This document shows, one piece after another, positions 21,770 through 32,348 of a stretch of DNA of 32,348 bases; the first letter of the stretch is position 1, and the number at the start of each line of letters is the position of its first letter. Where the stretch lies: NCBI GenBank assembly GCA_004325065.1, contig PITI01000029.1, positions 1 through 32,348 on the forward strand, in the 5' to 3' direction. Made by a program: the position numbers and the translations under genes. The notes under the pieces were generated by a model, which searched no databases, was not told the DNA's origin, and saw nothing but the letters and a program-made list of their open reading frames with translations. Source of the stretch: Hamiltosporidium magnivora. Lineage: Eukaryota > Microsporidia > Dubosqiidae.

Positions 21770-21797
21770 CCGATCAATTTTCATCGGTATTGATCGG
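21770..21797. repeat. Perfect 9-bp hairpin with tandem octamer
   Basis: CCGATCAAT, loop TTTCATCGGT, then ATTGATCGG. The second arm overlaps a direct repeat, ATCGGTAT twice, separated by TG. G+C in the stem is higher than in the region. No gene is adjacent. Confidence 0.45.
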
Positions 21798-23433
21798 TAT
21801 AATAACTATGACTTTGTTTGTTTTTTAAATATAAACAACCGGAAATGTCTTATTTTAATAATTTTTGGAGTTTTGGGCTTTAAGAATAATTTTATTAGGT
21901 TAACTTTTAAAATCTCAAGAATAAATAGTTTAAAAAAACTATGACACTAGTAAAATTTTGACAAATAATCTTGAGTGTTTTATGTATATTCAGTTAAAGC
22001 ATATGATATACTATTCAGATGTATTTAAAAAAAATGCTAGATGTTTAAATAGTTGTTCTGTTTTGGAAGAACTATTTAAACTACTTTTTTTTATTTTGAG
22101 TATAAAATAATGTTTCAAGTATAAGAAATCGAATGGTGTTTAGGATTTTAACACACGAACAGAAGCATACTTTCCATAAAAATTTAAAAAAGCAACTCAG
22201 AATAGACCTTATAACATTTCGTTTTTTAGTAAGATTTAGCATTAAGTTGTGACGAATAAATATCATATTGTTCAAGGAGCCTAAAGGCTTAGCAATATCT
22301 TTTTCCAATAATCTTAATTTTACGAAAATGTTGTGTAAAGAACATCAGAATACTATAATAGAACGTATGTAATTTAAATAAATAAATCGTTCAAGCTTTT
22401 GGCATCGCAGGGTTGCCTAGATCAATTATTCTAGCATCTTAGTTATCCAATGAATCAAGAAATTAGAAACAAGCTCTAAAAATATCTCATATTGTATCAT
22501 ATGCTATTGATTATATATTTAAGGTGATAAATTGTTTTCGGGTATAATATAATTTAAATTTTTCTCTGCACTCGAATTTAAAACTTTAATCAAACTTTGC
22601 ATACTATGTATCTTGACTTATATAACCAAAAATATGAATGATACATAGATAGATTACGAAATTTATGCTTTTTTATTTTCCATTGTAAAATCTACCTATT
22701 TTAGAAATCTCAGATGAACTACAGGCAAAACTTACAAATTCCGAATTTCAAGTTCAATTTTTCTAAAATTTTTAGTTTATATTTGATATATTTTAAAAGT
22801 AAGAAATAAAGTTTCATTAAATTATCGAAATTCTGATTACATAAAGCGACAGAAGGCTTGGTAATCGTAAGATTTGCTTCAATAATAATACTTTATGAAT
22901 ATCTATCGGATTGCTTGAAAACATGTATCTTATCATATCTTATTTCGAATTTGAGTATTCAAAAAATAAAAACCGAGATAACTGTAATATTTCTTAGTTT
23001 GTATGTAAGTAAATAATTAAAATTTCTGTACTTGATATTCTACATAGGTATTGTGGAAAAGATTCCTACATAAAAATAAATCGTGTATTTACAAAAATCG
23101 CTAATCTATGAAAAATCTCGAAAGAAACTTTTAATTTTTTAACTAGAATCGGTTTTACAGCAATGAAATTCAGTATTTCATTTAGTATGCGATTTTTAAA
23201 CATTTGATTTTACCTTAAAAGATGACATTTCGAAATCTATATCCAAAAAAAAACTAGCTCCTTATGATAATTTCACTCTAAATGCATTGAAGAGGAATGA
23301 AATTATATTTTAAAATCCAAACTTTCCAATTATTGGTAATTTTTAAATGAGCTATTCAAATGAAATACGTAAAAGTCGCAATTTAAATATTTTTAATGTG
23401 CTTTAATTATAATAATACTAAATATAAATATTC

Positions 23434-23450
23434 ATATATATATATATATA
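23434..23450. repeat. AT dinucleotide microsatellite
   Basis: About 8.5 uninterrupted AT units. It is the clearest simple-sequence repeat in the window. Confidence 0.6.
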
Positions 23451-25802
23451 CTTACTTGTTCTTTCCTATTTTATCTCTTGGTGTTGAAAATATACAAAGA
23501 AGTTTTTTTATTTGTTTTTTAAAATCGTTATGACTCATAATTTTGGGAATCGGCTTATAGAATCACTTGATTTATGCCGCTAAAATTTCAAACAATGAAT
23601 TTAAAATTTATACAATTATTGTCAAGCAGAATGTTTTTAATGTGATTATCCATTCCAAACCCACATCTATATATATACAAACAAATAAATTTTAGAAGCG
23701 CTATAAATATATAAGAAAATTTAGTAATCCGTTGAATATATAACAAAGAATTTTATTTCTATGCTATATACACAGTAAAAGTATAAATTATGAGTTATTA
23801 GAAGACTTGAACCTTTTAAAAAGGTGTATAGCAAAAATAAGATTTCCAAAAAAAGAATTATAGATTATGATATACAAGCCTAAAATTTTTAAAAAGATTG
23901 TTTATCTACAAAATTTAACATATTTTCTGATTGTATACAAATGAAGCTTATTCTTGTGCCAACATAAGCAATAATAAATTAAATTCAATCTAACAGATAT
24001 TTTTGGATTTTATATAACGTCCTTTAAAAAATTATACGAAAAATTTAGATGAAAATATAGCCAGTTTCGAGGATTTAACAATCTGTAATTTGTAAATTTT
24101 TTATATTTCTATATGCTAATATACATAACGATTTCAACTAAGAGAAAGATAAATCGAAGGCAATATTATATAGATATTTAATATATCCCTTAGAAAGATT
24201 TCATATGGTATACCTTTTTGACCAAAATTATTTATTTGAATGATAAATGTCTAAAAAAAACTTATTATGACCTAGTGCAGTCTAAAATTATTTTTACGCA
24301 TCTAAAAATTCGATTTATATATTTAAAGTAAAATTTGATCTATTAAGAAATGCATAAATACAAAATCAGAGCCTTTATTAACGCTTTCAACATACCTTTT
24401 GCCTTTTTAAAATTTCCTTATCTATTCTTAGATCGCTCTTAAATAAATTGCAAATTTTATATGAAGATAGAAACAAGATTTTGTATCTTAAAGTATAGTA
24501 AAATGATTGATTGATATTTGATTAAAAAACTTTACGTATGAACTGTTCTAAGATTTAATATCGATCATATAACGTAGCTGGCCTAATTGGAAGCCAAGTA
24601 TACATTTTTTACGATAAGATTCTACAAATAAATAGTTTTAAAACGAGAACCGGCATTTAATATATAACGCTTTAATTTTATTTTACTTTCTTGGATTTAC
24701 TTAAAATTCTCGAAGCGTGTTTAAAGTATATAAGATGCAACGCAAAAAACAAATATTTTTATAAAGTGCTGATTCTAAGTTATAGAATTCTTTTTTTTTT
24801 CAAGATTGAAACTTATATAAGTGGCATTAATTTCCATTCGGTTTTACAAAAAGAAGCTAACTTCAGAATCTATAGAATTGTGGCTTGATTCTATAATACC
24901 CAATATAGTGTAATATTGTTAAATAGCCAAGCTTTTATTAATTTTTTCATATTAGGATTAGGCTTTGAAAATATATACTTAGAAAAATAAAAGCTGTCCT
25001 ATAAAGTCTTATAATTGAAAAATTCGACTTCGATATTAACAAATGAAATATTTCTTATAAAACAGTTGAATTAAAATATATTTTCGAACTCGAAAAACTG
25101 CTAATATTTTTCTCATATACTATATTTTTTTTAAGATTTATACATTTGAAACACTTTATAAAAATGTTTTATCGAGTAATTTGTATTTGTTTAAGTCGCA
25201 TTTATATTATTGTTTACCTTTATAAAAAGAATTGATTACGCAATCCAAACATCTAAAAGCATATCTAATGACGAGATGTTTAAAAATAATCTTTTCTACA
25301 TTAACTCAGCAAATTATGATCTTGACATAAATAAAAAGAAAAACCTAAGACGTTACAGATATAGTTCTCTAGGGCACAAAAATATTGAGATAATCTTAAT
25401 GAAAACGAAAATTGAACATCTCAACAAGTCTAATATTTTGTAGCATTAGAATAGCTTTCTTGCAATTATAATCTTTTTTAAAAGTTTTTGAAACCCTTAA
25501 AAACATTTTGTAGCAAAATACAAAGTTTATTTTGACATTCATGTTTTTTTGTTAACGAAACTCTCCAAGCATTGATATCAAGATTTATGTGATATAGAAT
25601 TAAAGGCTATACTCGCAAAAAGTATTTTTTTTCGTATAAACATTCATATGTTGCTGCCGCTTGGTACGAATTAACTGCCTTATTCTGTTAAATGCACAAT
25701 GCTCTGGCCAATCATTAACAAAGAAGACACGCTTATGTGATACTATTTGCACCGGCAAATTAGTTTAATGCTTCATTGATTTGATTTTAACATTTTAAAC
25801 AA

Positions 25803-25823
25803 TCCAATATAAAGAATATTGGA
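25803..25823. repeat. 8-bp hairpin
   Basis: TCCAATAT, loop AAAGA, ATATTGGA. Perfect pairing; no adjacent gene. Confidence 0.4.
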
Positions 25824-27359
25824 GTGTGCTATTATAATATAGCAAACGTTGTGTAATTATTCCAAAGATTAAGTTATTTTCATTGGACGTAAATGATAAA
25901 TAGCAGTTATACATGGAATATAATTTGAAAAACATTCATGTGCGTAAACGAGAAAAATATTCCAAAAGAAATATTTTATTTAAAAAAATATGAGCGCTAT
26001 ACACTGAATAGACAAAAATATATTTTTTTCGTGTATAAATTTCTATAGCAAATTTATATGTGTTAGCAATAATTTATTTTATTCTATTAGTACCTATATA
26101 TCAATTTTATATGTAAAAGTGTAACTATAAAACGAATTCATAATGATTTTTTGCTTTCAGAATAAGGTTAGATCTTAAAAATGTGTTATGGATAAAATCC
26201 TCAAGAAAAAAATTTTGTAGTATTATCGAACAAAACTTTTCATAATACAATTTATAAAGATATATTAGTATACATTTGGTCAATAACAATATGCCGCAAA
26301 GTAGATATAGGGAATTATGTTCAATTTCTCAACTGCATTTCATAAAAATTTTATAGAATACTTTATTTTTTATAACTTTATATTTTATTTGTTTATATTG
26401 CTTGCGTCTTATTTTAAAGCAAATGAACTTCTACTTTTAGCTATACCTTTGTTAAAGAAAGTTTTAAATAACGTTCAAGTATAATATTTTATAACAAGTT
26501 ATATATTTTTATATGTCTTTGTGTGTTTAAATAAAACAATATGTAAATGTTAGAAAATTTGAATATTCGGGCATCAAGTCGTTAGAAATTTCATTATAAT
26601 AACATTTTAATTCTTCAAAAACTTTATAAGAATTGGACTAAACTTTTTTTTTGTAATCTAAAACTACATTCCATATAATATTTAATTCTCTTCTTATTTT
26701 AATATCAAAATCGTGTATATTCAGATGCTGTATATAAGGAATTTCATCCGAATGAACTATTATTTTTGTTAGTAAAAACACGTTTCCTATTTATTTACCA
26801 TTTTTTTACATATTTCTTTATTAACAATATCAAAATTATCATAAGGGATCAGTTTGTTTCATAAACAAAAACATTTAATGTATATCTTGTAGATACCGGT
26901 CTTGAAATCGAATTATCATGTTAACAAGCAGATGTAAAGGTTTTCGTTAGTTTTTAAAGCCAAGACAAAAAAAATTAAAAACAGATATGCAGAGCAATTT
27001 CTATGTCTTTAATTTTAAGAAGTTCTTCGAAGCGTTCAACGTGTAAATAATCCCAAAACCTTAAGTTTATTAAATATTACATCACGTATATAATTGCGCA
27101 GAAAATTGCAAAAACTTATATCTTTGAAGATATAAAAAAATTATTTATTTCTATAAATCATTAAAATATAATAAATTTGTTGTAAATTATTTTTTTTAAG
27201 AAATTCATTCCTAAAAATGGTGTTTTGTGTATAATTATTATCTTTTTTTTTCGTTTGTTCGGTTTTCTAAGGATGAAACAAGATCTAAAGGTAAATTAAT
27301 GCCTTATATAATTTATGCATTTTATAGAAATTTTTCTTTTGCTGAGTTGAATTTTCAGT

Positions 27360-27640
27360 CCTCCTGCCTTCTAAATTCGAAATCTAAAATGTACACAAAT
27401 CAATGATCTTACTTATACCCAGAGAATGGATTTTTATATTTCTATAATTTATTACTCTACGCAAGACTAAGTCGAGCCCTAGATATCCGTGACTTATAAA
27501 GAAGTCCATGCCGCTTTGTGATATTATTTAGAACATGTTCAAAGAGCACACCAAAGAATTTAAAGCCATAACTCGATTATGTGATGCACGTACTAAAATC
27601 CGTAAACTCGAAATATTTTTTTCATTCTAAATATCAATTC
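27360..27640 (+). other. G+C-richer island with coding-like scraps
   Basis: The base composition rises for about 280 bases. On +, one frame carries ITLRKTKSSPRYP, then after stops NMFKEHTKEFKAITRLCD and ARTKIRKLEI (ATG at 27535, stop at 27628-27630, 31 codons). It is not recognisable. It lies about 0.9 kb upstream of repeat copy C and may be part of the same decayed element. Confidence 0.22.
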
Positions 27641-28504
27641 CTTGAAACCTTTCTGTTTGTTCTGTATAAAAATTAAAACCATGGTATTCAAAAACAGTTG
27701 AAAATGCGTTTAAAATAAAAAAAATACAAAATGCTTAGTCACAGATAAAATTCTGATATTGAAATAAGGGTTCTAATTGATTACTATATGTAGCTAAAAC
27801 TTACATAAATCCCAATTTTTTATATAAAATGATTGATTAAGTTTGCGTCTGTTCCAATATCTTTTTTTAATATTTAGCTGACGTTTAGATAAACGAAATA
27901 CAAAACGAGTCCAAAATTTTGTGTTAAATTTTTAGCACCCGTGTATTTTTGACCTATTATAATGTCGGCTTAAAGCAAACCCAATTTCGGGAGATGAAGA
28001 GATAATTATATAGAAAGATTTAGTTTTTCGAATGATTTCATAACTGAACAAGTGCCATTTATCAGTGATCTTACGTTTATGAAATATATGGATAGTTAAA
28101 TATAGAAGTTTCATTATATGAGAAACAGACTAGTCAATTATTTATTTTATTAAGAAGCCGTAATATAAATAAAGTATTAAACTAGTGTTTTTCAAGAAAG
28201 AACTATTTTGAGAGACAAAAATAGTGAAATTCTAGTAACATATACATAGGCTTAAATCTTAATAAAAAAATAACCTTATAAAAAATCATTTGCATGGCAT
28301 GAAATACTAAAATAGACCTATAGATTTTTGTAAAGATTGGAATTCGCGCTAAAACTACCTTTTATTTTCGACAGTCGCAAGGGTTTCGATGAGGAAGATG
28401 AGAATTTCTACAAAATTGCATAATTTTACTTAATTTAATTTGTGAGATTTTATGTTAAATTGTTTATCGAAATGAAATAAATTAATTTTACGGTTAAACC
28501 ACAA
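27641..28504. other. AT-rich spacer
   Basis: No gene is seen. At 28334-28423 on + a 29-codon frame without ATG reads RLEFALKLPFIFDSRKGF then DEEDENFYKIA. This acidic stretch stands out from the AT-driven background but cannot be assigned. Confidence 0.3.
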
Positions 28505-29095
28505 AGATCTAGACTCGTTGGCTGGATTATCAGTTCTGAGCTTTTTAAATACAAAAATAAACCTCTTTATAGCAATAATGCTAACTAGAAAGTTTTAACC
28601 GTAAGCACAACACCCCACATTGTAGATGAACCTTATTAAACACGCCAAGATATATTTTGGCAGTTATTTAGTAGAATCTGAGTCGAGAGTAATTGGGAAT
28701 GCTGCATCGTCTTGGGTTGGCTCGAGATGAGTTTCGAAATACAACCACACCATTACAACGAGAATTAAGATCATTTAAGTACTCGCGTCGCCTTTTAATT
28801 CGGTGCTTTATATGTTCCTAGGGTAAATGTCCTGGTATTTAGGTATAGTAGCAGGACCCAATAGCGTGCTGAAGGTAAAATTATAAATGCAAAGTTTCGA
28901 ACTTCGTTAATGTCGTGCTAGCGATTATACCGGAAACTTTTATAAGAATGTTCAATGTTTTCATAATAAAGTATTAGATTCAGCACAAAAAAACCCTGAT
29001 AATTTTATTCACATTTTAAAGAAGCCAAGAAGAATCATAAAGTTCTGACTCGGATCCTACAAATTCACATTAGAACATAATATACAGATAATTTA
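28505..29095 (+). repeat. Dispersed repeat family, copy C (with downstream coding-like frame)
   Basis: The best-matching part is 28580-28875: GGGAATGCTGCATCGTCTTG against GGAAATGCTGCAAAGTCTTG in copy B, AGATATATTTTGGC against AAATATATCTTAGC, and TTTAGGTATAGTAGCAGG against CGTAGGTATCGCAGG. Compared with A and B it carries deletions in the 5' part. A frame at about 28665-28790 reads LGMLHRLGLARDEF and resembles EMLQSLEELRVGF in B. After the repeat boundary the same strand reads GIVAGPNSVLKV. Then, after two stops, it reads CRASDYTGNFYKNV and HNKVLDSAQKNPDNFIHILK to about 28995, suggesting that the element's coding sequence continued. The family is not identified. Confidence 0.5.
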
Positions 29096-29729
29096 AATAT
29101 AATTATATGAAATTTTTCTAAGGCTAATAACGAGTTTCCATATTTAAAATGTATCACCGCTTTATACTGATAAATTAAAACTCTAATTTGTAACAAAACA
29201 TTTATATTTGTCATATTCAGAGCTTTCGTATGAAAAGCAAGTGTATTTAGAAAAAACTTGCGTAAAAATTACAATCTTTCTAAAAATACATAAAAAGATT
29301 TTAACACATTTTCTGATAGTATGAAATAATATTGGAAGCAAATATATACAAAAAATTAAAGAAATTTATTCGTTCTACTCAGAATTATGTAAAATATTAG
29401 TAGGAAAACATCTATAGTTCTATATGTTAAAAAAACTTGATATTATATTCGACGAGCTTCTATAGCAAAAGAATATTTAGTCTACGAAGGTTTGCGAACA
29501 TTACGGGCGCAATCTATGTACAGGCAAATAACAAATCGACTATAAATTTTAAATTTAAGCGAAATTTGATCATCTTGTATATTTTTTCTGAAATTTAATA
29601 TTTTTGAATTAATACTTGTATCTTATTAAACCACTTTTTTAGACTTTCTGCATATTCATTGTAATAGAAATTTATTTTGTAATAATGATATGAAATATAG
29701 TAAATTGAGATTTCCTACATCTATTTTCT
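29096..29729. other. AT-rich spacer
   Basis: Over 600 bases with no supportable gene or repeat. Confidence 0.35.
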
Positions 29730-29957
29730 AGGTTTTCGCATTTTTTGGCACAGTGACAATTATAATTTCAGTTCTACGCACTGCGGGTATTAGAATTATC
29801 TTAGACCGGTAATTGGTCACATTAGAATGTAGAAGTTCTAATACTTTGAAATGTTTCGGACATAATACAAATACCATTTGTACTAATAATTGTATTATTT
29901 TAGCTCTTATCTTTGTTGTCAGAATTACTTGGTTGAAACGCAAGGTTTACAAGTTTT
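29730..29957. other. Island open on both strands
   Basis: On + the frame after TAG (29727-29729) runs to about 29957 with one stop. It reads VFAFFGTVTIIISVLRTAG and later CRSSNTLKCFGHNTNTIC, then a hydrophobic IILALIFVVRITWL. On - a 71-codon frame (29943-29728) reads MRFNQVILTTKIRAK. Both cannot be genes, and the near-absence of stops on both strands follows from raised G+C. The + strand has four cysteines in 22 residues and a TTTTCTAG acceptor-like site directly upstream. No family is recognised on either strand. Confidence 0.22.
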
Positions 29958-31737
29958 GAATTTAATAATAATAAATTCTAATATACAACATTCGTTGATA
30001 TATAGAAAGGCTATTTTAAATCTGATATAATGCTCCTTCAATCTTTAAATCGAGACTTATGGCGAGACTAGGGACTTTTTAATTACAATTTGTTACAAAA
30101 GGAGAGCTTCTGTCACATTTATTCCCTAAAATATTTTTCTAAAGTATATGCTATATCTCTTCATAGATTTTAATAATAAAGCTTGTCATTGTACATATAT
30201 ACGTAAGATTTACAAATAAAATTCATTTTCTTATAAATATAAAACGAATTGTTTACTTAATATAAGCTAAAATCTAATATAGACTTTAAAAAGATTTAGT
30301 ATTATACAAAAAACTCGAGAGAGCAAGATAAAAGCTAGAAAAAGAAGATTCCAAAGGGAAAGTATTTCTTCAAGTGAATTTGTCTTGGGTTCGTTTAACT
30401 CGGGTCTTTTTGTCTCATTTCTTCGATTTGTAAAGTTAGGATAAAGAAAGTCTTATATAAATATTTAAACAGAAGGTTAAATTCATAATAATCATTTTCA
30501 AACAAAATTAACAAATTTGAATTTAAATTTATATTTTTTATTTTGCATTCGACCGATGAGAATAGCTATGATGGTAAAGGATCTGAGATAAGAAAAATTA
30601 TAGAATATATAAATTAATAGGAAAATATTTACTAGCAGTTATGGTTTTTGCATATAAATTTGCTATTATTTATCTTGATAGAACTGTTGTTAGGTGTGAA
30701 AATTTTCATCCAAAGATTGAAAAGACATTCTAGTACGTGTAAACGTGTGGCAAAACTAACCAATACACCCATAACATAGTTTCTACTTAGAAAAACACGT
30801 AAACGTATATCATAATAACAAAAATATCACATATAGAAAGAATGTTATCAAGAATAAGTTCTCATTACCAACAAAATGTCTCGAATAGAATCGATTATAA
30901 ACTCGAATAACATTTTAATTAGAATTTAATAGTCATGAATTCAATATAAGAGATTAAACCTGCTTTTTTTCCAGTTGACATAAGAAGTTTCCTAGTATTT
31001 TTCTTACAAATCTATTTATTTAAGGTACCTAAGACTTCGCAAAAAATTCGAAGCAAAATATTTTATATCATAAACCCGTAGACAAAACCCAAGAATGGTA
31101 ATATACTGAACACTGAAATGATATTAAACCGTATAATTTGCTTGTATAGTTTTGTAATACAATGTAACAATGCTTTTGTTTGTTTCTCTTGGCAAATAAA
31201 AAGGAATGGAAATCCTTTTTTATACCCTTTACTCACCAGCTACGAACTTATAAATACGATAATGCTCATTCCTGCAACATCAATGGGCAAAAACATTTAA
31301 TATCAGGTAGGCAAGTAACATATAATATACCTCATATAGGAAAATTACATTACACGAAAAACAAATCACATTCGTTGCATATATTAAGAGAATACTAAAA
31401 AAATGCAAATTGGCTATTTTATATCTTTAATGACGTAAAATGTTTGTTTGGCAAAATTCTGAGTACAGGCAGAAGTGGGATATTCGGAATTTGCGCTCTA
31501 AAAACACATGTTTTTTATGTTGCCTAGTATTTTTCAAATATCTCTATCCACGATTAAATTATTTTTATTCGATATTATCGATTGTATAAATCGCAATCGA
31601 AAAAATATGGAAAAGGTTTACCCTATTACAATCTTAAACGCAAACATCAATGGAATATACACTTCTTTTGTTACATATTTATACTCATATTTCCCAATTA
31701 TGTAGATTTAATATTTATCTTTCATATATATTATCTA
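29958..31737. other. AT-rich desert with one arginine/serine-rich frame
   Basis: No supportable gene. On + at 30283-30444 a 53-codon frame without ATG reads SKIKARKRRFQRESISSSEF, then VLGSFNSGLFVSF. Its basic-serine start and raised G+C stand out, but it has no start and no family. Frames at 31118-31398 and 31508-31705 are within the chance range. Confidence 0.3.
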
Positions 31738-32348
31738 TTACCAGTGGAGGAAAAATAACTACATAAAAATCTTTCTGCTTGGCAATGAGTGTGTGAAAGT
31801 AGTGTGAGGATCATTGTTTGGATTTTCTGTGGAAATACAACCACACTACATCTTCGGTTGTTCCATGGGAGTTGTTATGAGGAGGAGGGGTCTAAGAAAT
31901 GACGAAACTTTTTCTACAAATTTATTTGTAGTTTTTTATGTAACTAGATTGGAGACTGCAGCTGAATTCGTAAGTATTATCATATAAAAGCATAGAAACC
32001 TAACCTTGCTCACCCGGGTTTGAAGACTTTGCGCCTGGGAGATACAAAACTAAAAACCATTAGAAGCCAAGAAAGCTAAGTAGCAGGTTATATCTGTTAG
32101 TATGACATTGCACTGTCTAGGTAGACCCCATGTAAATCTCTGAAATATATCTTAGCTAAAAGTTGTTGGGTTCAGAAAGTGTAGAGTAGGTGGAAATGCT
32201 GCAAAGTCTTGAGGAGCTCAGGGTGGGCTTCGGCCTTTTATCACACTCAATGCAACTAACATTAACGAACTCCGGGCAACTGCCTTACCTATTAATTAGG
32301 CTCTATATACCTGATAGATGAAAGGCTTTGGAACGTAGGTATCGCAGG
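31738..32348 (+). repeat. Dispersed repeat family, copy B (cut by window end)
   Basis: The best-preserved copy by base content, aligning with copy A across about 600 bases (landmarks under copy A) and ending at GTAGGTATCGCAGG on the window edge. At 31803-31880 a 25-codon frame reads CEDHCLDFLWKYNHTTSSVV, then PWELL before a stop. The 'L-W-x-Y-N-x-T' followed by 'P-x-E-L-L' is the arrangement at the end of gypsy-type integrase cores. Downstream a frame reads RRRGLRNDETFSTNLFVV and LETAAEFVS, and another reads EMLQSLEELRVGFGLLSHSM. The frame changes show it is not intact. It is probably a degraded LTR retroelement segment. Confidence 0.55.

Larger units (their letters stand above)
20165..27359. 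other. AT-rich gene desert with a few hairpins
   Basis: About 7 kb without a supportable gene. Noted within it are a 9-bp hairpin with tandem octamers at 21770-21797, a (AT)n run at 23434-23450 and an 8-bp hairpin at 25803-25823. An open + frame to 25443 reads IKRIDYAIQTSKSISNDEMF at its start and has a soluble composition, but no ATG lies near its beginning, so it is left out. Near 22395-22412 CTTTTGGCATCGCAGGGTT resembles the end of repeat copy B, too briefly to call. Confidence 0.4.

Noticed and set aside
22395..22412. Short resemblance of CTTTTGGCATCGCAGGGTT to the end of repeat copy B
   Set aside because: Too short, and the flanks do not align.
28736..31846. Exact 15-base match GAAATACAACCACAC at 28736-28750 and 31832-31846
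   Set aside because: The two sites occupy different positions in the alignment of repeat copies C and B. At this base composition several such matches are expected by chance in a window this long.
1..32348. Prokaryotic operon, CRISPR array, phage, or bacterial defence system
   Set aside because: No long bacterial-type genes, no ribosome-binding-site pattern, no regularly spaced repeats and no recognisable defence proteins. The only identifiable coding matter is eukaryotic retroelement debris.

Overview
This window is very AT-rich (roughly a quarter G+C by eye) and gene-poor, and it looks eukaryotic. No long intact gene is present. By my estimate, about 9% of random codons are stops at this composition. 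Six frames of random sequence this long would then give a couple of dozen open frames of 60 codons or more, and about one of 100. That is what is seen, except for one 135-codon frame that belongs to a retrotransposon. I see no rRNA, tRNA, CRISPR array, bacterial operon or ribosome-binding-site pattern.

The best-supported content is decayed retrotransposons in the first 5.6 kb. Two copies of the C-terminal part of a LINE-type (non-LTR) polymerase with a restriction-like endonuclease face each other (1-407 on +, about 3902-5220 on -). Between them, on +, lie separated fragments that read in order as the end of a Ty3/gypsy-type reverse transcriptase (862-1072), a possible RNase H start (1180-1269), an integrase core (about 3108-3373) and an integrase C-terminal domain (3418-3549). 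They are in different frames, so this is a fossil. A short repeat with AAATAACGGG-type subunits occurs three times around them (2072-2226 inverted, 3725-3853, 5559-5600). From family memory, the LINE protein most resembles elements of large AT-rich microsporidian genomes (Hamiltosporidium-like). That assignment is an inference and was not tested.

From 5.6 to 15.5 kb and from 17.5 to 28.5 kb the sequence is a desert of AT-rich DNA with a few perfect hairpins and a few short frames that might be genes. A second dispersed repeat family, not recognised by name, occurs on the + strand as copy A (15555-16185), copy C (28505-29095), copy B (31738 to the window end) and a doubtful copy D (17059-17459). 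These copies are G+C-richer than their surroundings. They contain broken coding-like frames, and copy B carries a short stretch resembling the end of an integrase core. The family is probably another degraded retroelement.

Overall the window reads as a retroelement graveyard in an AT-rich intergenic region. Three small open frames (5921-6187, 16427-16660, 19859-20164) are listed as low-confidence hypothetical genes. No working metabolic or regulatory system can be supported here.
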